A DNA stretch of 49,801 nucleotides, taken from Capnocytophaga catalasegens (GTDB taxonomy: Bacteria; Bacteroidota; Bacteroidia; Flavobacteriales; Flavobacteriaceae). The position numbers were made by a program, and so were the translations under genes. Every line of letters starts with the position of its first letter. Position 1 is the stretch's first letter. The notes below the pieces were generated by a model. The model was not told where the DNA came from, made no database searches, and saw nothing but the letters and a program-made list of their open reading frames with translations. Location: NCBI RefSeq assembly GCF_026005215.1, contig NZ_BPMA01000018.1, forward strand, positions 124,864-174,664. The letters run 5' to 3'. This document shows, piece after piece, positions 34,898-43,311 of this stretch.

Positions 34898-35476
34898 ATG
34901 AAAAAACTTGTTTTTGCTACCAACAATCCTCATAAAATAAAAGAAGTACAAGCTATGCTTCCGCAAGATATTCAATTAGTTAGTTTAGAGGCTATTGGCT
35001 GTCAAGAGGAGATACCCGAAACGGCAGATACCATTGAAGACAATGCGATTCTGAAAGCAAAATACATAAAAGATAACTACGGATACGATGTTTTTGCAGA
35101 TGATACAGGTCTTGAAATAGAAGCACTAAACAATGAACCTGGGGTACGCTCGGCACGATACGCAGGTGAACACAAAAATAGCTTGGAAAATATGCAATTA
35201 GTTCTGCAAAAAATGAAAAAGCAAACGAATCGAAAAGCACGATTTAAAACAATTTTTGCGTTGTATATAGGTAAAAAACTACATTTGTTTGAAGGGATTG
35301 TACAAGGGTTCATCTCTCAAAATCCGAAAGGCGAAAACGGATTCGGATATGACCCTATTTTTATTCCCAATGGATATGAACAAACTTTTGCCGAAATATC
35401 TTGTCAAGAGAAAAACACAATCAGTCATCGAGCCAAAGCTACCCAACAATTAGTTACTTTTCTAAAACAATTCTGA
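34898..35476 (+). CDS. rdgB: non-canonical purine NTP pyrophosphatase (RdgB/HAM1)
   Basis: A 192-residue enzyme that hydrolyses dITP/XTP to the monophosphates and keeps deaminated purines out of DNA and RNA. Motifs: LVFATNNPHKIKEVQAML (SxNxxK-type phosphate-binding N-terminus), DVFADDTGLEIEALN, GVRSARYAGEH and the NGFGYDPIFIPNGYEQTFAE block, ending SHRAKATQQL. The frame extends back to 34835 across a terminator, so ATG 34898 is chosen. Confidence 0.95.
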   Translation: MKKLVFATNNPHKIKEVQAMLPQDIQLVSLEAIGCQEEIPETADTIEDNAILKAKYIKDNYGYDVFADDTGLEIEALNNEPGVRSARYAGEHKNSLENMQLVLQKMKKQTNRKARFKTIFALYIGKKLHLFEGIVQGFISQNPKGENGFGYDPIFIPNGYEQTFAEISCQEKNTISHRAKATQQLVTFLKQF

Positions 35477-35546
35477 CAATAGAACCCGAATTAAAACTTT
35501 TTTGACAAGGAGCCGAGCCATTTTGTTTTATAAATCAAAAAGAAAA

Positions 35547-35586
35547 TCCCGTAGGAGTAATCATTGAATGATTATTTGCTACGGGA
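35547..35586 (-). terminator. intrinsic terminator between rdgB and lgt (convergent)
   Basis: Outer arms TCCCGTAG (35547-35554) and CTACGGGA (35579-35586), inner arms TAATCATT and AATGATTA, together a long near-complete hairpin. On the minus strand TTTTCTTTTT follows, so it best serves lgt; it may also stop rdgB transcripts. Confidence 0.7.
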
Positions 35587-35616
35587 CGCTAATTATGAAA
35601 AAATTAAAAACTCGCC

Positions 35617-36555
35617 TTAGTTTGTTTTTTTTCTGAAAAGTAAGTATATTCCTGCGATGATAAACGGAACACTGAGCCATTGTCCTGTTGAGAAAATTCC
35701 GAATGTACTTTCAAATCCGCCTTGACTTTCTTTAACATATTCTACCAAGAAACGAATTGTCCAAAGGGCAATGAGAAATACACCAAAGATAAAATACGGC
35801 TGGCGCTTTTTGTCCGTTTTCCAATACAAAAACCATAGTATCCAGAATAGGAAAAAGTACCCTACGGCTTCATAAAGTTGCGCTGGGTGTCGGTAAGGTA
35901 TCGAATTGAAAATTTCGACAAACTGCGGATTGGTAGCAATCGTGTCAAACGCTGCTTTGGGCGTAGTTTGTGAAGTTAATTCCATAGCTTGTCGAGGCGA
36001 AAAATCACCTCCTTGCATAAATTTCACGCCCAATGCAAACGTTTTATCTACAATATTTCCATTGATTTCGGAATTCATAAAATTGCCCAAGCGGACAAAC
36101 ATTCCTCCGATAGTAATGGGAATTACTACCCTATCAAAAAGCCACGAGAGCGAAAAATCTCGATATTTTCGGTTGAAAAGAAAAATAGCCACGATAATGC
36201 CTATGGCAGCTCCATGACTTGCTAAGCCCGAAAACCCAGTAAATTCAAACTTGGGTTCAAAACGAAACGGCAGTATAATTTCGGCCAAATGATCTTTGTA
36301 ATAATTCTCCCAATCGTAAAAGAATACGTGTCCGAGCCTTGCTCCAAGTAGCGTAGCTATGGCAACATACATCAAGAGCGAATCTAAGCGCTCTATTGGT
36401 TTGTTTTCATTTACAAATATTTTTTTCATTAGGTAATAACCCAACGTAAAAGCCACAACAAACATCAGACTATAATAGCGGAGTTGCAAATGCATAAACC
36501 CTAAATCTAAGTCTAATAACGTTTGGTTCGGATTCCATACAAAACTCAAAAACAT
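35617..36555 (-). CDS. lgt: phosphatidylglycerol-prolipoprotein diacylglyceryl transferase
   Basis: A 312-residue inner-membrane enzyme that adds diacylglycerol to the lipobox cysteine of prolipoproteins. Signature GGMFVRLGNFMNSEINGN with the catalytic Arg region, GARLGHVFFYDW, FSGLASHGAAIG and YRHPAQLYEAVGYF are all present, plus seven hydrophobic segments. Somewhat longer loop (VKFMQGGDFSPRQAMELTSQ) between the signature and the RHPAQ motif. The frame opens at 36633, but MFLSFVWNPNQ at 36555 lies below the -7 element 36587-36580. It serves the many lipoproteins seen in the window. Confidence 0.94.
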   Translation of the reverse strand: MFLSFVWNPNQTLLDLDLGFMHLQLRYYSLMFVVAFTLGYYLMKKIFVNENKPIERLDSLLMYVAIATLLGARLGHVFFYDWENYYKDHLAEIILPFRFEPKFEFTGFSGLASHGAAIGIIVAIFLFNRKYRDFSLSWLFDRVVIPITIGGMFVRLGNFMNSEINGNIVDKTFALGVKFMQGGDFSPRQAMELTSQTTPKAAFDTIATNPQFVEIFNSIPYRHPAQLYEAVGYFFLFWILWFLYWKTDKKRQPYFIFGVFLIALWTIRFLVEYVKESQGGFESTFGIFSTGQWLSVPFIIAGIYLLFRKKTN

Positions 36556-36579
36556 AAACTTTTTTGCTTTAATCGAACG

Positions 36580-36587
36580 CAAAGGTA
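36580..36587 (-). promoter_or_regulatory. -7 element of lgt
   Basis: Minus-strand TACCTTTG, full TAnnTTTG match, 24 bases before the ATG at 36555. Confidence 0.5.
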
Positions 36588-36819
36588 CAATTATTATTTG
36601 AAAAAATGTTGTAAAATTTTTTTTTTTTGCCAAATGACATTCTTTTCCTTAGATAAATTTCTATTTTTGAGCTAAAATACAATCACTACGTCTGTTTATC
36701 GTATTGCAATTTTGTCCAAGTCATTTTCTTTTCCTTTGCTTAGAAATATTTTTTTTACACACTATTCATTGATTTTTTATTATAAATATTTATTTACAAA
36801 AGGTTATATATCTAACGAT

Positions 36820-37320
36820 TTAATCTATTATTTATAAACAACTTATTATTCCTAATATATATAAAAGTATTATATATAAACAATAAATTATTTTTATTAC
36901 AAATAAACGAATTATTTATTAACAATAGAGTATTTTTATTACAAATAAACAAATTGTTTATGAACAACAGAGTATTTTTATTACAAATAAACAAATTGTT
37001 TATGAACAACAGAGTATTTTTATTACAAATAAACAAATTATTTATGAACAATATAGTATTTTTATTATAAATAAACAAATTGTTTATGAACAATAGAGTA
37101 TTTTTATTATATATGAATGAATTGTTTATAAACAACAGATTATTTCTATTACAAATAAAATAATTGTTTATAAATAACAGAGTATTTTTATTACAAATAA
37201 ACAAATTGTTTATGAACAATAGAGTATTTTTATTATATATGAATGAATTGTTTATAAACAACAGATTATTTCTATTACAAATAAAATAATTGTTTTAAAA
37301 CAATAAATTTATTATAATAT
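36820..37320. repeat. 42-bp tandem repeat array 3
   Basis: About twelve units aligned at 36835, 36877, 36919, 36961, 37003, 37045, 37087, 37129, 37171, 37213, 37255 and 37297, exactly 42 bases apart. Most units hold the dyad ATAAACAA-A-TTGTTTAT followed by AACAACAGAGTATTTTTATT. A 101-base piece (37069-37169) recurs identically at 37195-37295, three units away, showing recent multi-unit duplication. Because 42 is 14 codons a minus-strand frame stays open (37261-36812), encoding a 14-residue repeat of Asn, Ile, Leu and Phe; I regard it as non-coding. Confidence 0.93.
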
Positions 37321-37605
37321 GAATAATAGAATTATTTTGGAACACTAGGTTTTTATCAATGAGTAAAAATGTATTGCTATAAAACAATAAATTCTCAACA
37401 ATGTATTATAAAGCATTACATAAAAACAATGAATTATAACTAATTTACTTTAAAATATTATATTAAAACAACAGCTTATCTATAATATACGTAGGTATGT
37501 TGTAAAAAAATAATGCATTACTGCAAAGCAATAACGCATTATTATTTATACAAGTATTCTAATTTTCTAAATGTAAATAGAGTTCTCCTCGCTCCCCTAC
37601 CCTTT

Positions 37606-38517
37606 TCAGGGGAAATATATCAGTTCGCGCTGAGTTATTTTGATAGGTTTTTGATTGAGATAGTGTATTTTTTTCGTCCAATTTCCTTGTATATCATACG
37701 TATATTCTATTTTTCGATGCAAAGTCCCCTCTTTCGAGGCGTTGCGTGTTCTTTCTACTTCATTATTATATGTATCATAGGCGATAGTTTCTTCGCTTTG
37801 CAGATTTTCGTTCTCATCAACTTCTTGTTGGTTTATAAGATTTTTTTGAGTATCATAGGTGTTGTAGGTTACTTTGTTCAATTGATTTTTATGATTGAAT
37901 TCCGATACTTTGGTACGATGTTGATTTTTGTCATGCTCCATAATCCATTTTTGGGCAATTTGTCCATTGGCAAAATAACTATGTTGTTCTACGATTTCAT
38001 TCTTTGAATTGTATTTGTACGTAAAACGCTCATTTAGTACGCCTTTATCAACTACTCGGTGTTCTATTTTTCGATTTTTTTTATCGTATTTATACACAAC
38101 ATTGCGTGTTATTTGGTTATTTTCGTTGTAAAAACGAATATCTTTTAGATTTCCTTTATCATCAAAAGCTGAAATAATACTCAAAAAGACCTTTCCTTCT
38201 TTATTAGTAACTTTTATTTCGGTCATTTTCAGATTTTGCGGATACACATACGTCCATTTTTCAATGCGTTGATTATTTTTATCGTATTTTTCTTTCAGAA
38301 GATACTTACCACCAGGGTCAAATTCTGTAAAGATATTGGGCATAAACGGGTCAATAGCCCCTTGTTGTACATGTTCATCGACAAGTATCACATGGTATGA
38401 ACACTCACGTACCGAACGAACGTTTCCATTAAGTTTTTCTTTTTCCCAATCAGTTTTTTCTTGTGAAAATCCGATAAAATAACTTACCAAAAGGAGTAAA
38501 ACTATTATTTTTTTCAT
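37606..38517 (-). CDS. secreted YD-repeat-like protein, paralogue
   Basis: A 303-residue exported protein (signal peptide MKKIIVLLLLVSYFIGFSQ) with repeats of the form Y-K-Y-D-K-x-x-R/N-x-I/K-E (VVYKYDKKNRKIEHRVVD; FTYKYNSKNEIVEQHSYFA; IEYTYDIQGNWTKKIHYL). It is a shorter paralogue of the protein at 6197-7675, with the same opening (LNGNVRSVRE) and closing patterns. There is no toxin domain. Presumably a periplasmic or surface beta-structure; function unknown. Confidence 0.75.
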   Translation of the reverse strand: MKKIIVLLLLVSYFIGFSQEKTDWEKEKLNGNVRSVRECSYHVILVDEHVQQGAIDPFMPNIFTEFDPGGKYLLKEKYDKNNQRIEKWTYVYPQNLKMTEIKVTNKEGKVFLSIISAFDDKGNLKDIRFYNENNQITRNVVYKYDKKNRKIEHRVVDKGVLNERFTYKYNSKNEIVEQHSYFANGQIAQKWIMEHDKNQHRTKVSEFNHKNQLNKVTYNTYDTQKNLINQQEVDENENLQSEETIAYDTYNNEVERTRNASKEGTLHRKIEYTYDIQGNWTKKIHYLNQKPIKITQRELIYFP

Positions 38518-38526
38518 ATTTTTATT

Positions 38527-38574
38527 TTTCTAAAAAGCAGACAGAACTTCTCTGATAAGAGAAATTCCATCTGC
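38527..38574 (-). terminator. intrinsic terminator after lpdA
   Basis: A stepwise hairpin: GCAGA/TCTGC, GAA/TTC and TTCTCT/AGAGAA with GATA loop (38537-38574), followed on the minus strand by TTTTTAGAAAAATAAA. Confidence 0.65.
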
Positions 38575-38598
38575 AAAACCATGAGTATTTCTATAAAA

Positions 38599-40002
38599 CT
38601 ATGCATGAATAGCCCTTTTTTCTGTGGCATCAAGTGCCGCTTCTTTAAGGGCTTCCGAAAATGTGGGGTGAGCGTGGCAAATACGTGCAATATCTTCGGC
38701 ACTGGCACGGAATTCCATTGCAGTAACCGCTTGAGCTATCAGGTCAGAGGCTCTGGCACCAATTATATGTACACCCAAAACCTCATCTGTATTTTTATCT
38801 GCCAAAATCTTGACAAATCCATCAGTTTCTGCACTGGCACGCGCACGCCCCAAAGCACGCATCGGGAACTGCCCTACTTTATAAGCTACACCTGCCGCTT
38901 TGAGTTCTTCCTCCGTTTTTCCAACACAAGCCACCTCGGGCGTGGTATAAATAGCCCCAGGTATGAGGTCATAATTCACGTGCGGCTTCTGCCCTGCCAA
39001 GTGTTCGGCTACAAAAACGCCTTCTTCCTCTGCTTTATGAGCCAACATAGCACCTGGTACAACATCACCAATGGCATACACTCCCGAAACACGGGTTTGC
39101 AAGTGATTATCAACAACTATTCTCCCTCGTTCATCGGTCTGAACGCCTATTCTATCTAAGCCTAAGCCGTCCGTATAAGGTTTTCGACCGACAGCTACCA
39201 AGCAATAATCACCTTCAAGGACAATTTCTCCTTTTTTGCCATCAGCTTTCACTTTAACAACCTTTCCAGAACGAGTAACTTCTTTAACTTTGGCTTCGGT
39301 ATAGAAAGAAAAACCTTGTTTTTTCAGCACACGAGTAAGTTCTTTACCTACAGATTTGTCCATTGTTGGGAGAATGCTATCAGCGTATTCTACAACAGAA
39401 ACTTCGGCTCCCAACCGATGATACACTTGCCCTAATTCTAAACCAATTACTCCTCCGCCAATCACAATAAGGTGTTTTGGGATTTCTTGTAATTTCAGAG
39501 CTTCTGTCGAAGTGATAATTCGCTCTTTATCTATTGAAATAAAAGGCAAGGATGCAGGTTTAGAACCCGTAGCAATAATTGTATTTTTAGTAGAAATCTC
39601 TTGCAAAGTTCCATCTTTTTTAGCAATTTTGATTTGATTTGCCGACACAAAACTCGCCACCCCGTAATAGACATCTATCTTATTTTTATCCATCAAAAAA
39701 ACAATCCCTTGGCAGGTTTGCTCCACCACAGATTGTTTGCATGCAATCATCACCGGAAGATTAGCTTTGACACTGCCCAAAATCTCTACGCCATATTCCT
39801 TTGCGTGTTTGTTGGCTATTTCAAAACGATGCGAAGAGTCTAACAAAGCCTTTGAAGGAATACAGCCTACATTCAGACACGTACCACCAAGTGTATCATA
39901 TTTTTCGACCAACGCCGTTTTCAAACCTAATTGCGCACAACGAATTGCACTAACATATCCGCCTGGTCCTGAACCTATAACAACAACATCGTATGTTTTC
40001 AT
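38599..40002 (-). CDS. lpdA: dihydrolipoyl dehydrogenase
   Basis: A 467-residue flavoprotein disulfide reductase, the E3 component that reoxidises dihydrolipoamide in the 2-oxo acid dehydrogenase complexes and the glycine cleavage system. FAD motif VVVIGSGPGGYVSAIRC, redox disulfide GGTCLNVGCIPSK (Cys near 43 and 48), NAD motif LIVIGGGVIGLELGQVY, GVYAIGDVV, and the dimer-interface His-Glu pair HAHPTFSEALKEAA. Full length. Monocistronic here; the E1 and E2 genes are elsewhere. Base composition is slightly richer in G+C than that of the neighbours, as often seen in highly expressed core genes. Confidence 0.95.
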   Translation of the reverse strand: MKTYDVVVIGSGPGGYVSAIRCAQLGLKTALVEKYDTLGGTCLNVGCIPSKALLDSSHRFEIANKHAKEYGVEILGSVKANLPVMIACKQSVVEQTCQGIVFLMDKNKIDVYYGVASFVSANQIKIAKKDGTLQEISTKNTIIATGSKPASLPFISIDKERIITSTEALKLQEIPKHLIVIGGGVIGLELGQVYHRLGAEVSVVEYADSILPTMDKSVGKELTRVLKKQGFSFYTEAKVKEVTRSGKVVKVKADGKKGEIVLEGDYCLVAVGRKPYTDGLGLDRIGVQTDERGRIVVDNHLQTRVSGVYAIGDVVPGAMLAHKAEEEGVFVAEHLAGQKPHVNYDLIPGAIYTTPEVACVGKTEEELKAAGVAYKVGQFPMRALGRARASAETDGFVKILADKNTDEVLGVHIIGARASDLIAQAVTAMEFRASAEDIARICHAHPTFSEALKEAALDATEKRAIHA

Positions 40003-40082
40003 ATGTTTATTTTATTTTAATGTTAAATTTAAGTAATCAAAGTAACTCTTTCGTTATTTTATCAATATTTGAATATTTTTTT

Positions 40083-41087
40083 TTATTTTAGGTCATTACT
40101 TTTATCTTTTTTCCATTTTTCATAAATCTGATTTACAGAATCTTTTGGAAAATGTTTTTTCGTGATTTTCCACTTGTTATTCACTTCTTCGTGATTTAAA
40201 ATAAAATTTTTATCCGAATAAAATAACGATTTGAGTTTAAGTTTGAGCGAATCTTCTTCAAAAACAAAAACTTCGCGTTGTGAATACTCCATTGTTAGAG
40301 TTTTTCTTATAATTCGCTTGTTTTTGGGGTCAAAACTGATGTAATATTCGTCTTTTTCCAAATCGCTCAATTGTTTATTCAAAACAAAACTATTGCTCTC
40401 TTTGTCAAAAAGATAGTACTCGTGTGTTGGGCGTGGGTAGGCTTTAACATTTTCGCTATCAGGCACATCAATAAATCCTTTAAAAAATATTAAATCATTG
40501 TATCCATCAAAATTATAATCTTCGTTATAATAAAATATAAACATATTTTTTTGTATATAAATTATCCAATCTTTTGAAAACATTGTTTGAATGAGTTTAT
40601 TGGTGTTTTTGTCTTTTATACGAATTTCAGTATCTGCTTTCTTCGTTGATTGTAGCCAATTTTTCATTCGGATTTCAAACAAATAATCTCCAATAATAGT
40701 ATCTTTCTTTAAATATTTATATGCCTTTTCAGGAAATAAATATTGTTCAAAAATTGAATCATATTCCTTTTTTACTATGGATTTTAGTGCATTAGTGTCA
40801 CGAAAACTTCTTGTGCCGACCCATATTTTTTTATCAAAATGCAATTCTTCTTCCTTCTGAATTTTACCTATATATTTAAAAATATTATTCTTTACTATTC
40901 CCTTAATAGGTAATGAATCTTTATGGTTTAAATCAATCATTATTCCTTTGATAGAGTCTTTCTCTCTGTTTAATCGAAATAAAAATTCACTATCCCTTTT
41001 ACTTTCAGCTAAATACAATAATTTTTCTGTTTTTTGTTTACAAGAAATAATAAATAATATTGTTAGAGTATAAATAATTTTTTTCAT
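40083..41087 (-). CDS. lipoprotein with XAC2610-like FG-GAP motif, probable immunity protein
   Basis: A 334-residue lipoprotein (MKKIIYTLTILFIISCK, lipobox IISC, Cys16). It contains FYYNEDYNFDGYNDLIFFKG, a D-x-N-x-D-x-x-x-D calcium-type loop as in XAC2610/FG-GAP proteins. The ATG overlaps the stop of the preceding GH19 gene as ATGA, so translation is coupled to that effector. A periplasm-facing lipoprotein coupled to a peptidoglycan hydrolase is the expected form of an immunity protein; this is inference from layout. A longer start at 41105 exists but would lie in the GH19 gene. Confidence 0.7.
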   Translation of the reverse strand: MKKIIYTLTILFIISCKQKTEKLLYLAESKRDSEFLFRLNREKDSIKGIMIDLNHKDSLPIKGIVKNNIFKYIGKIQKEEELHFDKKIWVGTRSFRDTNALKSIVKKEYDSIFEQYLFPEKAYKYLKKDTIIGDYLFEIRMKNWLQSTKKADTEIRIKDKNTNKLIQTMFSKDWIIYIQKNMFIFYYNEDYNFDGYNDLIFFKGFIDVPDSENVKAYPRPTHEYYLFDKESNSFVLNKQLSDLEKDEYYISFDPKNKRIIRKTLTMEYSQREVFVFEEDSLKLKLKSLFYSDKNFILNHEEVNNKWKITKKHFPKDSVNQIYEKWKKDKSNDLK

Positions 41088-41938
41088 AAATGATTGTTTA
41101 TACAATTCTTATAATCAAAATGTTCAATGAGAATATTAGTGTATTTTTCTCTTTCTGGTAATCCATTTGGTTCTTTTACTGTACCATTAACTTTTTGTGA
41201 TACTGCTTTTATGTCATTTTTTTCTGCTAAAGCATTGATATTTCTACTTTGCCAAAACCAAACAGCCGAATGTATTGAAAAAGCTAAGATTGTAGATAAT
41301 TGTTCAGCAAATGGTTTTAGTTTATTTTCGATAAAATCTATATTTAATTCATCGTCTTTTTTACCATTTTCCTTTTCTATACGCTCTATAAATTTTATTA
41401 CCCCTTCATTTTCTTTATGTTTGTATTTATATTTAGAAAATAATAATGTATTATGAACTTTATCATAGTATTCTAAATAGTTATAATCGTGTGTTAAATG
41501 AATTAGCCCACGCCCTTTGAAATGTACCCCTCCTTTAATGTTGCCATCTGTTTTTTTCTCTTCTTCAATTTTTCTAAAATGCTGAGTTTCGTGAAAACAT
41601 TGTGCTAAAAAGTGTATTTTATGAATACATTTTTTAATGCCAAAAGAGTTCATATATTGGTTTAAAATTGCTGTGAAATTTGCATAATCACAATAACCTA
41701 AAGCAAGTAATTTATCACCTTCTTTTGAATTAGAAAAAAGAGCATTATTTTCCCGCTGGTATAAATTCATTCCTTTTACATATTCAACATTTTCTCTTAA
41801 TGCTTTTACTATTTCTTTAAATTCTTCAACCGTAATATCTTCACCACAAAAACATTTCTTTTCTTCTATATGCTCTAATTCAGCAGACATTGACTGCCCT
41901 GTTTCTTCTAATGTAAATGTTACTACTAATTTACTCAT
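41084..41938 (-). CDS. GH19-type peptidoglycan/chitin hydrolase, probable T6SS-type effector
   Basis: A 284-residue protein with no signal peptide. Residues 1-60: a short N-terminal part (KLVVTFTLEETGQSMSAEL; CFCGEDITVEEFKEIVKALR) that I associate with Bacteroidota proteins next to type VI secretion genes. Residues 100-275: a GH19-like lysozyme fold, with IHFLAQCFHETQHF (Glu117 as catalytic acid), HFKGRGLIHLTHDYNYLEYY, and FSIHSAVWFWQSRNINALAE followed by INGTVKE-type sequence near the end. GH19 enzymes cut chitin or peptidoglycan. Without a signal peptide it would need a dedicated route such as T6SS. It starts three bases after the membrane protein and is coupled by ATGA to the lipoprotein gene. 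Confidence 0.8.
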   Translation of the reverse strand: MSKLVVTFTLEETGQSMSAELEHIEEKKCFCGEDITVEEFKEIVKALRENVEYVKGMNLYQRENNALFSNSKEGDKLLALGYCDYANFTAILNQYMNSFGIKKCIHKIHFLAQCFHETQHFRKIEEEKKTDGNIKGGVHFKGRGLIHLTHDYNYLEYYDKVHNTLLFSKYKYKHKENEGVIKFIERIEKENGKKDDELNIDFIENKLKPFAEQLSTILAFSIHSAVWFWQSRNINALAEKNDIKAVSQKVNGTVKEPNGLPEREKYTNILIEHFDYKNCINNHL

Positions 41939-41941
41939 AAG

Positions 41942-42961
41942 TTATTGGTTTTTAGGCTCTATTACTTTTAATTCTATTTGGAAAGAATTATCCTCACAAA
42001 GATAATCTTCTAAAACATCATTTTTTAAATGTCTGCCTTGATATTCAAAATCTACTTTTTCGTGATTAAGGCTAAATTTTCCCATTTTCCCTGCCAAATT
42101 TCTACCTATTACATTTAAAAATATAGTCGTTTCAGGTTTAAATTTATCTTGTTTTAGTGAAGATATAGATAAAATATTATTTTGTTTTTCGTAATAAAAA
42201 ATATAATCTGCTTCTTGACCCAATCCGTGGTATGAAGGGTATATTCTTAGAATGATACTATCTTTCATTAGTAAAATTTCGTGATTTTGCTTTTCCATAG
42301 AATAGGTTTTATAAATCAAAGATTGAGATTGTAAATAACCATTAGAAAAAACAATAAATATCAATATAAAAAATAATTTATTTAACTTACACAGATTGGG
42401 AAATATTACCATAAATAATACAAAATAGATTACATAAATAATAATAAAATCCATTACTAAAAATAAAACATTCCAATTTTTCTCAATAGCTGAGCAGTTT
42501 TCCCCTATATATCTATATTCGTAAAATGTAAAAGGAAAACCAATTAAAATATCATTTACGTTGTTTTGCTTTTCCAATGGAAAAAATGAAATAAATGAAA
42601 TACTACAAAAAATCAAAATTGGTAATATTAATATAAAAAACAGGGTTTTTATCTTTTGTTGTAAAGCTATGCTTTGTTTTTTTAAGACTATATTAAAAAT
42701 ATAACATATTGTCAAGCAAATCAAAGGATTTGCGAATGCCAAATTCCCTGTTTTTCCTGTACCACTGCCATAACCCCATAAAAAATCTTGACAATTATAT
42801 CCCATAAAATTATATCCAAAATGTGGAAACGGAAAACCAATACGAATTTCCCAAAGTGAATCTTTCTCTAAAAAATAGAAAAAACTAAATAAATATCCAG
42901 TTAAAAATAAAAAAAACGCAACGAGGATTAATTTACAAATTTTTGGTATTTTTGTGACCAT
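41942..42961 (-). CDS. membrane protein ending in a TssD-tail-like module, possible immunity chimera
   Basis: A 339-residue protein with at least five membrane segments. The N-half contains an internal duplication, each copy with I-R/L-IGFPF-x-x-x-x-Y and a following YN/EN-C and hydrophobic helix (about 35-95 and 135-190). Residues about 200-280 form an extracytoplasmic-looking domain. The last about 55 residues (VIGRNLAGKMGKFSLNHEKV DFEYQGRHLKNDVLEDY ... LKVIEPKN) match the C-terminus of the TssD-like protein at 43774-44481 (GRNLSGEEADLVLTDEKIDF; LKVVEPKN). It overlaps the preceding frame by 34 bases. I read it as a membrane immunity protein fused to a copy of the TssD tail; the assignment is inference. 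Confidence 0.6.
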   Translation of the reverse strand: MVTKIPKICKLILVAFFLFLTGYLFSFFYFLEKDSLWEIRIGFPFPHFGYNFMGYNCQDFLWGYGSGTGKTGNLAFANPLICLTICYIFNIVLKKQSIALQQKIKTLFFILILPILIFCSISFISFFPLEKQNNVNDILIGFPFTFYEYRYIGENCSAIEKNWNVLFLVMDFIIIYVIYFVLFMVIFPNLCKLNKLFFILIFIVFSNGYLQSQSLIYKTYSMEKQNHEILLMKDSIILRIYPSYHGLGQEADYIFYYEKQNNILSISSLKQDKFKPETTIFLNVIGRNLAGKMGKFSLNHEKVDFEYQGRHLKNDVLEDYLCEDNSFQIELKVIEPKNQ

Positions 42962-43311
42962 AATTTTATATTTTCTTTTTTTATAACTTGTTCACTTCCT
43001 TTACCTTTGCCTACTATATTTCCTTCATCATCTATAAATAAATTAGTAAAAATCTCATATTGAACAACTTCTAAAACATCATCACCTTTTTTAGTTACAA
43101 TAGCTATGGGAGCTAACAATTTTTCTTCTTGCGGGTTAAATTCTCCATTATCTGACACGTAATATAAATTTTCATCAGTGGAACCAAACAAATTTCCTTT
43201 GAAAACGTTATGTCTTTTTGAGTCCCCAGAACTTCCTCCGTGTCCTACTATATATTTAACTGATACATATTTGACTAATTTACTTATAAATGAATATGTT
43301 CTACAAACCAT
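42928..43311 (-). CDS. effector gene, C-terminal fragment after frameshift
   Basis: A 127-residue open frame that starts MVCRTYSFISKLVKYVSVKY and includes IVGHGGSSGDSKRHNVFKGN and LFGSTDENLYYVSDNGEF. The beginning fits directly onto the end of the preceding frame: FYG from the first plus CRTYSF from this one would be continuous if one T of GGTTTGT were absent. It therefore is probably not an independent gene but the second half of the effector. No signal peptide. Its stop overlaps the start of the membrane-protein gene. Confidence 0.6.
   Translation of the reverse strand: MVCRTYSFISKLVKYVSVKYIVGHGGSSGDSKRHNVFKGNLFGSTDENLYYVSDNGEFNPQEEKLLAPIAIVTKKGDDVLEVVQYEIFTNLFIDDEGNIVGKGKGSEQVIKKENIKLWSQKYQKFVN

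Larger units (their letters stand above)
36556..37605. other. 1.05-kb non-coding region upstream of lgt
   Basis: Contains the lgt promoter, a short A/T-rich part, array 3 (36820-37320) and then 37321-37590, where looser relatives of the same motifs recur (AAACAATAAATT near 37299 and 37383, AAACAATGAATTATAAC near 37421). Near 37594-37612 a small hairpin CCCCT/AGGGG overlaps the end of the YD-like gene. No credible gene. Confidence 0.65.

Noticed and set aside
36812-37261. 149-codon minus-strand frame with a 14-residue Asn/Ile/Leu/Phe repeat
   Set aside because: It runs exactly through the 42-bp tandem array; the period is a multiple of three, which keeps the frame open. The composition is not that of a normal protein and no promoter or signal fits.
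38581-39159. 192-codon plus-strand frame
   Set aside because: Antisense to lpdA, which is clearly the real gene.
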